A stretch of DNA of 64,000 nucleotides, taken from assembly GCF_002975435.1 (NCBI RefSeq), contig NZ_PCPT01000002.1, forward strand, positions 1-64,000. Direction: 5' to 3'. This document shows, one piece after another, positions 8,849-18,237 of the stretch; the stretch's first letter is position 1, and each line of letters opens with the position of its first letter. The notes below the pieces were generated by a model that did no database searches, was not told the origin of the DNA, and saw nothing but the letters and a program-made list of their open reading frames with translations. A program made the position numbers and the translations under genes. The stretch comes from Arthrobacter sp. MYb227 (lineage in GTDB: Bacteria; Actinomycetota; Actinomycetes; Actinomycetales; Micrococcaceae).

Positions 8849-10477
8849 ATGAGCATCAGCATCACCCACGTCCCAGCCGTAGCCCAGGGCGAAGAAATCC
8901 TCTCCGAGGCAGCACTTGAATTCGTCGAGAAGCTACACACCAAGTTCGCTGCAACCCGCGATGAACTAATCCTCGCCCGCGTCGCCGCCCAGGAATCCGT
9001 CACGGCCACCGGAACCATGGACTTTGACCCAGCCACCGCCGAAATCCGCAACGGCGACTGGAAGGTAGCCCCGGCTCCGGCAGCATTGCAGGATCGCCGC
9101 GTGGAAATCACCGGCCCGGCGTCCCCGGCCAAGATGGCAATCAACGCACTGAACTCCGGTGCCAAGGTCTGGCTCGCGGACCTCGAAGATGCCTCGACGC
9201 CCACCTGGCACAACGTCATTGACGCGATCGCCAACCTGAGCGCCGCGGCCCGTGGCGAACTCACCTTCGATGACCCCTCCAACGGCAAGTCCTACGCACT
9301 GCGCACCGATGCCCCGCTGGCCACCGTCGTGGTCCGTCCGCGTGGCTGGCACCTGCCGGAAGCCAACGTACTGATCAATGGCGAACAGGGCGTCGGCGCA
9401 CTTGTCGACTTCGGTCTGCACTTCTTCCACAATGCCAAGGTACTTTCAGAATCGGGCGCCGGCCCGTTCTACTACCTGCCCAAGATGGAGTCCTACCTCG
9501 AATCCCGCCTGTGGAACGAGATCTTCACCTTCGCCGAGGCAGAACTGGGCATCGAACACGGCACCATCCGCGCCACAATGCTTATCGAAACTATCCCGGC
9601 AGCCTTCCAAATGGATGAGATGCTCTACGAACTGCGCGACTACGCGGCGGGCCTCAACGCCGGCCGCTGGGACTACCTGTTCTCCATCATCAAGTACTTC
9701 AAGGAAGCCGGCGACGCCTTCATCATGCCGGACCGCGCCGATGTTGCCATGACGGCTCCGATGATGCGCGCCTACACCGAGTTGCTGGTGCAGACCTGCC
9801 ACAAGCGTGGCGCCTTCGCCATGGGCGGCATGGCGGCTGTCATCCCCAACCGCCGCGAACCAGAAGTCACCGCGGCAGCCTTCGAGAAGGTCCGGGCCGA
9901 TAAGACCCGCGAAGCAAACGACGGCTTCGACGGCTCCTGGGTGGCCCACCCGGACCTGGTAGAAATCTGTGTCGAGGTCTTCGACTCCGTCCTGGGAGAT
10001 AAGCCAAACCAGCTCGACCGCCAGCGCCCGGAGGTCAACGTGACCGCCGCCCAGCTGCTCGACGTCGCCTCTGCCCCGGGTTCGGTCACCGAGGCCGGGG
10101 TCAACGCCAACCTCTACGTGGCAGTTGCCTACACCGCAGTCTGGCTTTCGGGCTCCGGCGCGGTGGCCATCCACAACCTCATGGAAGATGCCGCAACCGC
10201 GGAAATCTCCCGCTCGCAGATCTGGCAGCAGATCCACAACCAGGTTGTTGCGGCAGACACCGGCAATACCATCACCGCAGAACTAGTTGCCAAGGCCCTT
10301 GAGGTTCAGGTCGCCAAGCTACGCGATGAGGTCAACAACGAGGAAACCTTCAACGCCTACTACGCACCGGCAGCAGACCTGATCGGTCGGCTGGTGTCCG
10401 GCCGCGACGAGGACTTCGAAGAATTCCTCACGCTTCCGGCCTACCGCCTGTTGAGCACCGAGTTGGTGACCAAGTGA
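8849..10477 (+). CDS. aceB: Malate synthase (A type)
   Basis: Condenses glyoxylate with acetyl-CoA to malate. At 542 residues it has the size of the A isoform rather than the ~720-residue G isoform. Landmarks are VWLADLEDASTPTWHN, TVVVRPRGWHLPE, MLIETIPAAFQMDE (catalytic Glu region) and NDGFDGSWVAHPDLV. It follows the malic enzyme by 15 bases and overlaps the next gene by four. No isocitrate lyase is present here, so its glyoxylate is expected to come from allantoin breakdown and not from the glyoxylate shunt. Confidence 0.96.
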   Translation: MSISITHVPAVAQGEEILSEAALEFVEKLHTKFAATRDELILARVAAQESVTATGTMDFDPATAEIRNGDWKVAPAPAALQDRRVEITGPASPAKMAINALNSGAKVWLADLEDASTPTWHNVIDAIANLSAAARGELTFDDPSNGKSYALRTDAPLATVVVRPRGWHLPEANVLINGEQGVGALVDFGLHFFHNAKVLSESGAGPFYYLPKMESYLESRLWNEIFTFAEAELGIEHGTIRATMLIETIPAAFQMDEMLYELRDYAAGLNAGRWDYLFSIIKYFKEAGDAFIMPDRADVAMTAPMMRAYTELLVQTCHKRGAFAMGGMAAVIPNRREPEVTAAAFEKVRADKTREANDGFDGSWVAHPDLVEICVEVFDSVLGDKPNQLDRQRPEVNVTAAQLLDVASAPGSVTEAGVNANLYVAVAYTAVWLSGSGAVAIHNLMEDAATAEISRSQIWQQIHNQVVAADTGNTITAELVAKALEVQVAKLRDEVNNEETFNAYYAPAADLIGRLVSGRDEDFEEFLTLPAYRLLSTELVTK

Positions 10478-11751
10478 CCCGCCGCGCAGCTCTAGACACC
10501 GCAGCTCTTGCGGAAATCGAAACCCGCCTTGCGGCAACCGATGAACTGCTGGCCAACAGCTACCCGGGCGATGACGGGGCTCGTCAGCCCATCCACACCG
10601 CGTACATCCCGGCCGACCGCTACGCACCACGTACCCCGGCAGCTTGGGGCACCGAGGCACTCACTGCTGCGGGCGGAACCGCCGGCCTGAGCGCACTAGC
10701 CGCTACGCTTGGTCTGCAGACTCCCGAGGTTTTGGCAGAACTTGTGGCAGCCAAGCTAACCTCCGAGCCCATCGAAGATCTGCGTCTAGACTTCGAAGAC
10801 GGCTTCGGAAACCGCAGCGATGGAGAAGAAGACGCTGCTGTCATCCAGGCCGCCCGCGAGGTAGCCACCGCCGTGGCCGAGGGCATCGCACCACCATTTA
10901 TCGGCATCCGTTTCAAGTGCTTTGAGGCCCCCACCAGGGACCGCGGCGTGCGCACCCTAGACTTGTTCATTTCCGAACTCGTCGCCATGGGCCCTCTGCC
11001 CCAGGGCCTGGTGCTGACCCTCCCCAAGGTCACCACCATCGCCCAGGTTGAAGCAATGGTGTTCATCTGCGAGAAGCTCGAGGCGGCGCACAACCTGCCA
11101 CATGGCCGTCTGCGCTTTGAAGTACAGATGGAAACCCCGCAGCTGATCCTCTCCCACGAGGGCACGGTGCCCTCCGCGGCGTTGATTCACGCGGGCAGGG
11201 GCCGCGTCACCTCGTTGCACTACGGAACCTACGACTACTCGGCATCCCTGAGCATTGCCGCGGCCTACCAGTCGATGGAACACCCGGCAGCCGACTACGC
11301 CAAGAACGTCATGCAGGTGGCCATCGCCGGCACCGGCGTACACATGTCAGATGGTTCAACCAACATCCTTCCGTTGGGTGAGCCAGCAGCCATGGAAGCA
11401 GCCTGGGCACTCCATGCCCGGCTGGTCCGCCGCCACCTGGAACGCGGCATCTACCAGGGCTGGGATTTGCACCAGAACCAGCTGGTTACCCGCTACCTAG
11501 CAACCTACGCGTTCTACCGCGAAGGATTCGAGGCTGCGGCGACCCGCCTGCGTAACTACGTGCACAAGATCGAGTCCGCCATCATGGATGAACCGGCAAC
11601 CGCTAAGGCACTTGCCAACTTCATCCGCCGCGGTTTGATCTGTGGCGCACTAACCGAAGCGGAAATCACTTCCGCAGCACAGATCGAGATAGCTACCCTT
11701 GAATCAATCGCGCTGGCGCGAACAACCCAAAGTGAGGATTCCCTTGTCTAA
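10474..11751 (+). CDS. DUF6986-type aldolase-like protein of purine-degradation operons
   Basis: A 425-residue protein resembling the HpcH/HpaI citrate-lyase-type TIM barrel. Acidic metal-binding-like motifs are visible in IEDLRLDFEDGFG (about residues 100-112) and LRFEVQMETPQ (about 210-220). I believe it belongs to the family catalogued as DUF6986, often next to allantoin genes in actinobacteria; this is from memory. The start is GTG at 10474, overlapping the malate synthase stop by four bases (GTGA), so translation is coupled. Its position between malate synthase and ureidoglycine aminohydrolase suggests a C2/C3 keto-acid reaction, possibly ureidoglycolate or glyoxylate handling, but no activity can be assigned. 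Confidence 0.75.
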   Translation: MTRRAALDTAALAEIETRLAATDELLANSYPGDDGARQPIHTAYIPADRYAPRTPAAWGTEALTAAGGTAGLSALAATLGLQTPEVLAELVAAKLTSEPIEDLRLDFEDGFGNRSDGEEDAAVIQAAREVATAVAEGIAPPFIGIRFKCFEAPTRDRGVRTLDLFISELVAMGPLPQGLVLTLPKVTTIAQVEAMVFICEKLEAAHNLPHGRLRFEVQMETPQLILSHEGTVPSAALIHAGRGRVTSLHYGTYDYSASLSIAAAYQSMEHPAADYAKNVMQVAIAGTGVHMSDGSTNILPLGEPAAMEAAWALHARLVRRHLERGIYQGWDLHQNQLVTRYLATYAFYREGFEAAATRLRNYVHKIESAIMDEPATAKALANFIRRGLICGALTEAEITSAAQIEIATLESIALARTTQSEDSLV

Positions 11752-12580
11752 GACCCAAACCCGTGCCGACGCAAGCTACTACACCAACTACGGTGGGCAC
11801 CCGCCGCAGACCGATCTGCTGACCGACCGCGCCATCGTCACCGAGGCCTATACCGTGATTCCACGCGGCGTGCTGCGCGACATCGTCACCTCGGTATTCC
11901 CCGAGTGGACAGGAACCCGCTCCTGGGTTCTGAACCGCCCGGTCGCCGGGGGAGCCACCACCTTCGCCCAGTCAATCGTCGAGGTCTCCCCGGGCGGTGG
12001 CTCGAGTAAGCCGGAGCCACAGGCCGAGGTTCAGTCCTTCATCTTCGTCGTCTCCGGCAAGTTGACAGTGACCATCAACGGCAAGACCGAAACCCTGGAA
12101 GAGGGCGGCTTCGCCTTCGCACCTGCGGGTTCTCAATGGCAGGCGCACAACAACGGCGTCGAGGTTGCCACCTTCCACTGGATCCGTAAGCGTTACGAAC
12201 CGCTTGCCGGCGTCGAAGCACCGGGCCCGGTCTTCGGCAACGAGAAGGACATGGAACAGGGCGCCATGCCTGAAACCGATGGCAAATGGCGCACCACGCG
12301 CATGCTCGATCCCGAAGATGTCGCCTTCGACTTCGGCGTGAACATCGTGACCTTCGAACCTGGCGCATCGATTCCGTTCGCCGAAACTCACGTCATGGAG
12401 CACGGCCTGTATGTGCTTGAGGGCAAGGCCGTCTACCGTCTGAACGCCGACTGGGTTGAGGTAGAAGCCGGGGACTACATGTCGCTGCGCGCCTTCTGCC
12501 CGCAGGCTTGCTACGCAGGCGGACCGTCGAACTTCCGTTACCTGCTCTACAAGGATCAGAACCGCCAGGTTGCCTTGTAA
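11744..12580 (+). CDS. allE: (S)-ureidoglycine aminohydrolase (bicupin)
   Basis: Releases ammonia from S-ureidoglycine to give S-ureidoglycolate. The 278-residue protein contains two cupin domains (about residues 55-135 and 185-270). The second keeps the Mn ligands known for the family: Glu, His and His in FAETHVMEHG, and Gln in FCPQACYAGG. The start is TTG at 11744, five bases after GAGGA at 11734-11738 and overlapping the previous stop by eight bases; the upstream TTG at 11699 lacks a ribosome site. It is the last gene of the operon and is followed by a terminator. Its substrate supplier, allantoate amidohydrolase, is not in the window. Confidence 0.93.
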   Translation: MSKTQTRADASYYTNYGGHPPQTDLLTDRAIVTEAYTVIPRGVLRDIVTSVFPEWTGTRSWVLNRPVAGGATTFAQSIVEVSPGGGSSKPEPQAEVQSFIFVVSGKLTVTINGKTETLEEGGFAFAPAGSQWQAHNNGVEVATFHWIRKRYEPLAGVEAPGPVFGNEKDMEQGAMPETDGKWRTTRMLDPEDVAFDFGVNIVTFEPGASIPFAETHVMEHGLYVLEGKAVYRLNADWVEVEAGDYMSLRAFCPQACYAGGPSNFRYLLYKDQNRQVAL

Positions 12581-12620
12581 ATTAGGCGCATAAACTCCGC
12601 TCGTTGGCGGTGCACTAGAC

Positions 12621-12675
12621 AAGGCCGGTCGCATGCCAGTTCCCATCCTCCTGGGGGCACGCGACCGGCCTTTTG
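12621..12675 (+). terminator. Terminator of the malic enzyme - allE operon
   Basis: Arms AAGGCCGGTCGC (12621-12632) and GCGACCGGCCTT (12661-12672) are followed by TT. Confidence 0.8.
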
Positions 12676-12903
12676 CTTCCCTCGGTCCCTGCAGCGGCTT
12701 GAACTGAAAAGCGAGCAAGGCTGGTTGGTGGAACCCGGCGCGACGGGATGACTTATTCAAACAACACACCTCGGCCCGGCGGTGCTGTAGGTCACACGAG
12801 TGTTAGTGTTCCCCTTGTATCTTTGGGGAACTTTTGTAAGTGATATACGGCCGGTTTGGGTGAAATTGCAGGCTTTCTGGTTTTCCGATGAGGAGCTCTA
12901 AGC
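12676..12903. other. Intergenic region before the Usp gene
   Basis: No coding signal. It holds an inverted repeat GTTCCCC (12808-12814) / GGGGAAC (12825-12831) about 75 bases before the usp start that could be a regulatory site or a leader hairpin, and the ribosome site GAGGAG just before 12904. Confidence 0.3.
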
Positions 12904-13800
12904 ATGAAATACGTAGTTGGATGTACCGAGGACAAACGCGGCCGGGAGGCAATTTCCCTGGCCTTGGCTCTTGCGAAATCTCTCGCCGCACCCATGCATG
13001 CAGAAATTGAGCTGGTACATATTATTCGTGGCGCAGAACCAAGCCATGCAATTTCCGCGTCCGAAAGGGCATACCAAGAATTCCAGCAGTTGGCAGCCCA
13101 CAAATGGATGCAGCGAGCCTTAGCTCTGATACCCTCGGCCCTCACGGCTCGAATCCATCTCCGTTTCGCTGACTCAATGGCGCAGGGATTGCTCGAAGCC
13201 GTCACAGACTTCAAAGCTGACATGGTGATTATTGGTGCAGCAAGTACCGGGCCATTCAGACGCTTTACGGTGGGAAGTGTCGCCAACGCACTTTTGCATT
13301 CTTCTCCGATGCCGGTGGCACTTGCCCCATCCGGATATTTGCCGCCACGGGAAATCACACGAATCACCTGTGCCTTGGGTACGCGCACGGGCGCCGAATC
13401 CGTCCTGGAAGTGGCACTGGATTCGGCAGCGATTCGACATGTTCCATTGCGTTTGATCTCCTTGGTGGCATTGGATCGCGATCCGCACCACAGCGATGAT
13501 CCAAACTGGGCGCGCACTCATGCGCAAAGGACACTGGACCATGCCGTGGCAGGAGTTGCCAGCCGAACTATAGTCACAGCCGATATTGCGCAGGGCCGAT
13601 CTATTGAGGCGGCGATCGAGGCACTTGAATGGGATGAGTCCGAAATCGTCATGATTGGTTCCAGCCGGCTTGCCGAACGAAGCAGAATATTCCTTGGCTC
13701 GACAGCGAACAAGATGCTTAGGGCGCTACCGGTTCCGATGATCGTTGTACCCCGTTTCCACGTTCCAGTTCCTGCGGCTTCGAGCCTCGCCCATGGCTAA
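12904..13800 (+). CDS. Tandem universal stress protein (two UspA domains)
   Basis: A cytosolic stress-adaptation protein of 298 residues made of two UspA folds. The first (about 1-145) ends with the ATP-binding pattern GAASTGPFRRFTVGSVANAL and the second (about 155-290) with GSSRLAERSRIFLGSTANKM. Both carry the G-x2-G-x9-G-S/T type glycine loop in slightly altered form. The ATG at 12904 follows GAGGAG by eight bases. The next gene (MocR regulator) begins around its stop codon, so the two may be co-transcribed. The link to taurine metabolism is positional only. Confidence 0.88.
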   Translation: MKYVVGCTEDKRGREAISLALALAKSLAAPMHAEIELVHIIRGAEPSHAISASERAYQEFQQLAAHKWMQRALALIPSALTARIHLRFADSMAQGLLEAVTDFKADMVIIGAASTGPFRRFTVGSVANALLHSSPMPVALAPSGYLPPREITRITCALGTRTGAESVLEVALDSAAIRHVPLRLISLVALDRDPHHSDDPNWARTHAQRTLDHAVAGVASRTIVTADIAQGRSIEAAIEALEWDESEIVMIGSSRLAERSRIFLGSTANKMLRALPVPMIVVPRFHVPVPAASSLAHG

Positions 13801-15340
13801 GGGGCAAGAAAATAGCGTGATGAAATCTGAGTCTGGGCAAGCCAAGCCCGCATTTTTTGCCACGGTAACCACACCAATCGCCGTATCCGAGGAGTCCGGC
13901 GAGCCTCTCTACCGCCAACTTCGCCAGGCACTGGAGCACCAGATTCATTCGGGCAGTCTCGTACCGGGGTTGCCGTTGCCCTCCTCCAGAGAGCTGGCAA
14001 GAGAACTTGGGCTTTCTCGCAACACGGTCAATACTGCATACCAGGAACTGCTGTCCTCTGGGGTGATCGAGTCCCGTGCCCGTCGTGGATATTTCATTAA
14101 TACCCAGATGCTCACGCAAGGAAAACCAGCGAAGGAGTCAGCGCCAGAGAACCAATCAACAATCGATTGGTCAAGGCATATTCGCCCCCGACTCGATGCT
14201 GGAATGCCAGAAATTACCAAGGTGCGAGACTGGGCCAGCTACCCGTATCCATTTGTTGCGGGACAAGTAGACGAAAAGGACTTCCCGCGTCTGGGCTGGT
14301 CGCGTGCTCTGCGCGATGCACTTGATCCGCCACATCTCTTTTATTCATTGCGCGATTCAGTGGACGAGGATGATCCTTACCTGCTCGAAGTCTTGTGCAA
14401 GCGGGTGCTCCCTACCCGCGGGATCCATGCCAAGCCCGAAAATATTCTGGTTACTGCGGGGTCGCAACAAGGCCTTGATCTCTTGGCACAAACCATGATG
14501 GGCCAAGGCACGTGTGTGGGAGTAGAGAATCCGGGGTATGTCGATGCGCGACACACCTTTGTTCGTTCGGGCGCAACGCTAAACCCGCTGGCGGTTGATG
14601 AGCATGGATTGATTCCACCGGACAGCTTGGTGGGAACCGACGTGTTGTATCTGACCCCCAGTCATCACAGCCCCACAAATGTCACATTATCCGGGGCCCG
14701 CCGCAGACTAATACTAGATAACGCACGTAACGCGGGAACGCTGATCATCGAGGATGACTATGACAGCGAGTTCAGATACCGCGGAAAACCAACGCCCGCA
14801 CTCAAAGCCCTCCCCGGCTCCGAATGCGTGATCTATCTTGGATCGTTCACCAAATTTCTAGCACCGGGTCTGCGCATGGGGTATCTCGTTGCGGATGCGG
14901 CGCTTGTTGCCGAACTACGTAATCAGCGTCGCTACAGGATTCGGCATATTGCCGGGCACCCGCAACGAGCCATGGCATTGTTGATTGATTCCGGTCAATA
15001 TCATCGGACCATTTCCCGTCGTCGCACCCAGCTGCAACGCAAATGGCAGGTACTCACCACGGCACTGGAGGAGTTTGTGCCGTGGCCTATCCATTGCCCG
15101 CCCGGTGGTGTGAGTGTTTGGATCGAAGGCCCACGGGGGCTCGACTGCGTGAAACTGGCAGAGAAAGCTCTTGAGGCAGGGGTTGTCATCGAGCGCGGCG
15201 ACGTATTTTTTGACCATCCGGAAGCCAATCGGAACTTTTTTAGGCTTGGTTTTGCTGCAATCAAACTCGACGCCATCAGGAGCGGGGTACAGGTTTTGGC
15301 AGGGGTTATCGAGGAAGTCTTGGCCGAAAACGCGGCTTGA
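13793..15340 (+). CDS. tauR: MocR/PdxR-type regulator, probable TauR of taurine catabolism
   Basis: A GntR-type winged helix (about residues 40-115, with EPLYRQLRQALEHQI and LSRNTVNTAYQELLSSGVIE) is fused to a class I aminotransferase-like domain (about 150-510). The PLP-lysine loop lies in YLGSFTKFLAPGLRMGYL. This is the architecture of TauR, GabR and PdxR. Taurine:pyruvate aminotransferase and Xsc downstream argue for TauR. The start is uncertain: ATG at 13793 overlaps the usp stop, and ATG at 13820 is an alternative giving 506 residues; neither has a strong ribosome site. It probably activates the alr-tpa-pta-permease genes in response to taurine. Confidence 0.82.
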   Translation: MAKGQENSVMKSESGQAKPAFFATVTTPIAVSEESGEPLYRQLRQALEHQIHSGSLVPGLPLPSSRELARELGLSRNTVNTAYQELLSSGVIESRARRGYFINTQMLTQGKPAKESAPENQSTIDWSRHIRPRLDAGMPEITKVRDWASYPYPFVAGQVDEKDFPRLGWSRALRDALDPPHLFYSLRDSVDEDDPYLLEVLCKRVLPTRGIHAKPENILVTAGSQQGLDLLAQTMMGQGTCVGVENPGYVDARHTFVRSGATLNPLAVDEHGLIPPDSLVGTDVLYLTPSHHSPTNVTLSGARRRLILDNARNAGTLIIEDDYDSEFRYRGKPTPALKALPGSECVIYLGSFTKFLAPGLRMGYLVADAALVAELRNQRRYRIRHIAGHPQRAMALLIDSGQYHRTISRRRTQLQRKWQVLTTALEEFVPWPIHCPPGGVSVWIEGPRGLDCVKLAEKALEAGVVIERGDVFFDHPEANRNFFRLGFAAIKLDAIRSGVQVLAGVIEEVLAENAA

Positions 15341-15484
15341 GACGCTTTGCGCAGGCCTGGTCCCCGATATCCGGGACAAAACTGGATCTGTGCTCCGGGC
15401 CCGGGGTAAAGAACAGTTGCTGATAGGGGCATTGGTGTCCTTCCGGTGCCTAGTTCTGCCCGAAAAGCCGACAAAGGAGTCGCA

Positions 15485-16666
15485 ATGAAACAGCCCGAAA
15501 CCACCACACCACGCCGCGGAGTCGGACAGGAAGCGGCGACTAGGCAATTGCCCCAGCGCGCCGCACTCATTGACACCTTGGCCATCACCGCTAACGTCCG
15601 CGCATTACGCACGGTTGCCGGTCCGGCCAAATTACTTGCGGTGCTCAAGGCCGACGGCTACGGCCACGGCATCGTTCCCGCTGCCCAGGCCGCCCTCGCC
15701 GGGGGAGCGGACTATCTGGGGACAGCGGTGTTAGAGGAGGCATTTGCCGTCCGGGAAGCGGGGATCAGTGCACCACTTTTTTCGTGGTTGGCAGCTCCCG
15801 GGGCACCCTACGCCCGAGCCATCGACCTGGATATTGACCTTGCCGCGTATTCGGTAGATCAGCTCGAGGAGATTGCGCGGGCCGGGGTGCACGAGGGGAA
15901 AATTCCCCGCGTGCACCTCAAAATCGACACCGGTATGTGGCGTGGCGGTGCCGCACCCGCCGACTGGCCGCAATTGTGCGTCAGCGCATTGGCTCTTGAA
16001 GCGGCGGAGGAAATCAAGGTCGTGGGAATCTGGTCCCATTTGGCCTGCGCCGACGAACCCGGGCACCCCTCGGTCGCCGCCCAGCTTGCGGAATTCACCC
16101 GGGCCATCGACGTGGCACGGGATCTGGGGCTGGACCCCGAGTTATGCCATATCGCCAATTCCGCTGCCACGCTGGCCAGTCCCGCGGCCCATTTCGACAT
16201 GGTGCGAACCGGCATCTCCGTCTACGGAATCAACCCGTTACCGGAGGAACTTCGAGCCGGACACCCGGAATTACGCCCCGCCATGACCCTGTGCGCAACT
16301 ATCGCACACACCAAACGTGCGCCCGCCGGAGTGGGAGTTTCCTATGGGCACACCGAACACACCCATACCGAAACGACGCTGGCAGTGGTGCCGCTGGGGT
16401 ACGCCGATGGAGTCTTCCGAAGCGCGAGTTCTCGGGGGCAGTTGCAGGTCGCCGGGCAACGCTTCCGGGTGCTGGGGCGGGTTTGCATGGATCAGTTCAC
16501 CATTGACGTTGGCGAGAACCAGATTTCCGCGGGCGACAGAGCGGTGCTTTTTGGTCCGGGTGATTCCGGAGAGCCACACGTGGAGGCGTGGGCGGAGGCC
16601 GCCGACACGATTCCCTATGAGATTCTCACGCGCATTGGGTCCAGGGTGCCACGAATCTATCTCTAG
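15485..16666 (+). CDS. alr: Alanine racemase
   Basis: PLP-dependent interconversion of L- and D-alanine; 393 residues. The PLP lysine is in AVLKADGYGHG (about residue 55) and the second catalytic base Tyr is in VSYGHT (about residue 287). VVPLGYADGVFR and RVCMDQFTIDVG are family signatures. The ATG at 15485 has AAAGGAG six bases upstream. Its place between TauR and taurine aminotransferase suggests a catabolic role: L-alanine made during taurine transamination is racemised so that the DadA-like dehydrogenase at 30726 can return it to pyruvate. A second, housekeeping racemase for cell-wall synthesis would be expected elsewhere. Confidence 0.94.
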   Translation: MKQPETTTPRRGVGQEAATRQLPQRAALIDTLAITANVRALRTVAGPAKLLAVLKADGYGHGIVPAAQAALAGGADYLGTAVLEEAFAVREAGISAPLFSWLAAPGAPYARAIDLDIDLAAYSVDQLEEIARAGVHEGKIPRVHLKIDTGMWRGGAAPADWPQLCVSALALEAAEEIKVVGIWSHLACADEPGHPSVAAQLAEFTRAIDVARDLGLDPELCHIANSAATLASPAAHFDMVRTGISVYGINPLPEELRAGHPELRPAMTLCATIAHTKRAPAGVGVSYGHTEHTHTETTLAVVPLGYADGVFRSASSRGQLQVAGQRFRVLGRVCMDQFTIDVGENQISAGDRAVLFGPGDSGEPHVEAWAEAADTIPYEILTRIGSRVPRIYL

Positions 16667-16824
16667 ACAAACATCTGGTACCAAAAAACACGTGCCAATT
16701 TGGGACTGTTTATGGGCCCAGCTCAAGGGCAGAGTGATATGCACCACACCGATTGATCGGGTTGGTGGGGGCCACGCATAGAACGCTGCGGAGCCCGACT
16801 AGAAAACTTTGAATGGAGGGTCTC

Positions 16825-18216
16825 GTGACCAACTCAGATATCCGCACTCGTGCACAGCGGCACCTCTACCCGCACTTCACCACCGGTCAGGTGTGGAACG
16901 ACCCGAATCTTCCGATCATCGTCAAGGGCGAGGGAAGCTACCTCTTCGACGAGCAAGGCAACAAGTTCCTCGACGGCCTGGCCGGACTCTTCTGCGCCAA
17001 CATCGGGCACGGTCGCCAGGACATTCCGAAGGCAGCGTACGAGCAGATGTCCAAGCTGGCCTACTGGACCAACTGGGGTTCGGCACACCCGGCAGCCGTC
17101 GACGCGGCCACCGCGATCGCAGAGCTGGCCCCCGGCGACCTGGACGTTGTGTTCTTCGTGAACTCGGGTTCCGAGGCAGTGGAATCGGCCATCAAGTTCG
17201 CCCGCCAGTACCACCGTGGTCAGGGTGAGCCCGAACGTACCAAGATCATCGCCCGCAATATGGCCTACCACGGCACCACCCTTGGCGCCCTGGCCGTCAC
17301 CGGCATCCCGGCCTACAAGGAAGCCTTCGGGACCCTGATGCCCGGCGTCTTCCACGTCCCGAACACTCTGGGTGAGGTCATCCCGGAAGGCGGCAGCGCC
17401 GCGGACTTACCCTCCGTACAGGCCATCCGCGAGGTCATCGCCCGCGAAGGCGCACACACCATTGCCGCGCTCTTCGCCGAGCCGGTACAGAACTCCCGCG
17501 GCGCGCTGGTCCCGCCGATTGGCTACTGGCAGGAACTGCGCTCCATCTGCGACGAACACGGCATCCTGCTGGTCGCCGACGAGGTCATTACCGGATTCGG
17601 CCGCTTGGGCGAATGGTTCGGCAGCATCAAGTACGACGTGGTTCCGGACCTGATCACCTTTGCCAAGGGCTCCACCTCCGGTTACGCACCGCTAGGCGGC
17701 GTGATCATCCGCAAGCCGCTGGCCGACGCGATGCTCGCCTCCCCGCTGGCCGGGATCTTCACCCACGGCGCCACCTGGGGCGGGCACCCGGTCTCCACCG
17801 CGGTGGCCGTCGCCAACCTCACGGCGCTGAAGGAAGAGAATGTCGTGGGCAACGTGCGCAGCCTCGAGCCGTACTTCCAAAACGGCCTTGACCGCCTCGT
17901 TTCGGCGCACCCCAGCATCAAGGAATACCGCGGCACGGGCTTCTTCTACGCCATCGAACTCATGGGCAACCGCGAGACCGGCCGCGAGCTGACCGCAGAA
18001 GAATCCAAGTCGTTGCTCACCCAGGTGATGCCCCAGGCCATGCGCGAGGTCAACCTCATTACGCGTCCGGATAACCGCGGCGCCACCATGCTGGTGCTCT
18101 CCCCGCCGCTGGTCGCCGATCAGGATGTGCTCGATGACCTGCTGACCAAGGTTGATCACGTGATGAGCGCGGCCGACAGCTTCCTGAAGTCGCCCGCCGC
18201 CTTGGCGTCGGTCTAA
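16825..18216 (+). CDS. tpa: Taurine:pyruvate aminotransferase (class III)
   Basis: PLP-dependent transfer of the amino group from taurine to pyruvate, giving sulfoacetaldehyde and L-alanine. The 463-residue protein has the class III fold with FVNSGSEAVESAIKFAR (phosphate-binding loop), LLVADEVITGFGRLG (PLP ring Asp) and the Schiff-base Lys in LITFAKGSTSGYAPLG (about residue 282). I start at GTG 16825, which follows GGAGGG by four bases; the ATG at 16813 overlaps that site. Substrate assignment rests on the neighbours Xsc, Pta and TauR. On sequence alone it could be another omega-aminotransferase. Confidence 0.87.
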   Translation: MTNSDIRTRAQRHLYPHFTTGQVWNDPNLPIIVKGEGSYLFDEQGNKFLDGLAGLFCANIGHGRQDIPKAAYEQMSKLAYWTNWGSAHPAAVDAATAIAELAPGDLDVVFFVNSGSEAVESAIKFARQYHRGQGEPERTKIIARNMAYHGTTLGALAVTGIPAYKEAFGTLMPGVFHVPNTLGEVIPEGGSAADLPSVQAIREVIAREGAHTIAALFAEPVQNSRGALVPPIGYWQELRSICDEHGILLVADEVITGFGRLGEWFGSIKYDVVPDLITFAKGSTSGYAPLGGVIIRKPLADAMLASPLAGIFTHGATWGGHPVSTAVAVANLTALKEENVVGNVRSLEPYFQNGLDRLVSAHPSIKEYRGTGFFYAIELMGNRETGRELTAEESKSLLTQVMPQAMREVNLITRPDNRGATMLVLSPPLVADQDVLDDLLTKVDHVMSAADSFLKSPAALASV

Positions 18217-18237
18217 GGCGCGAGGAGCAAGAAAACC

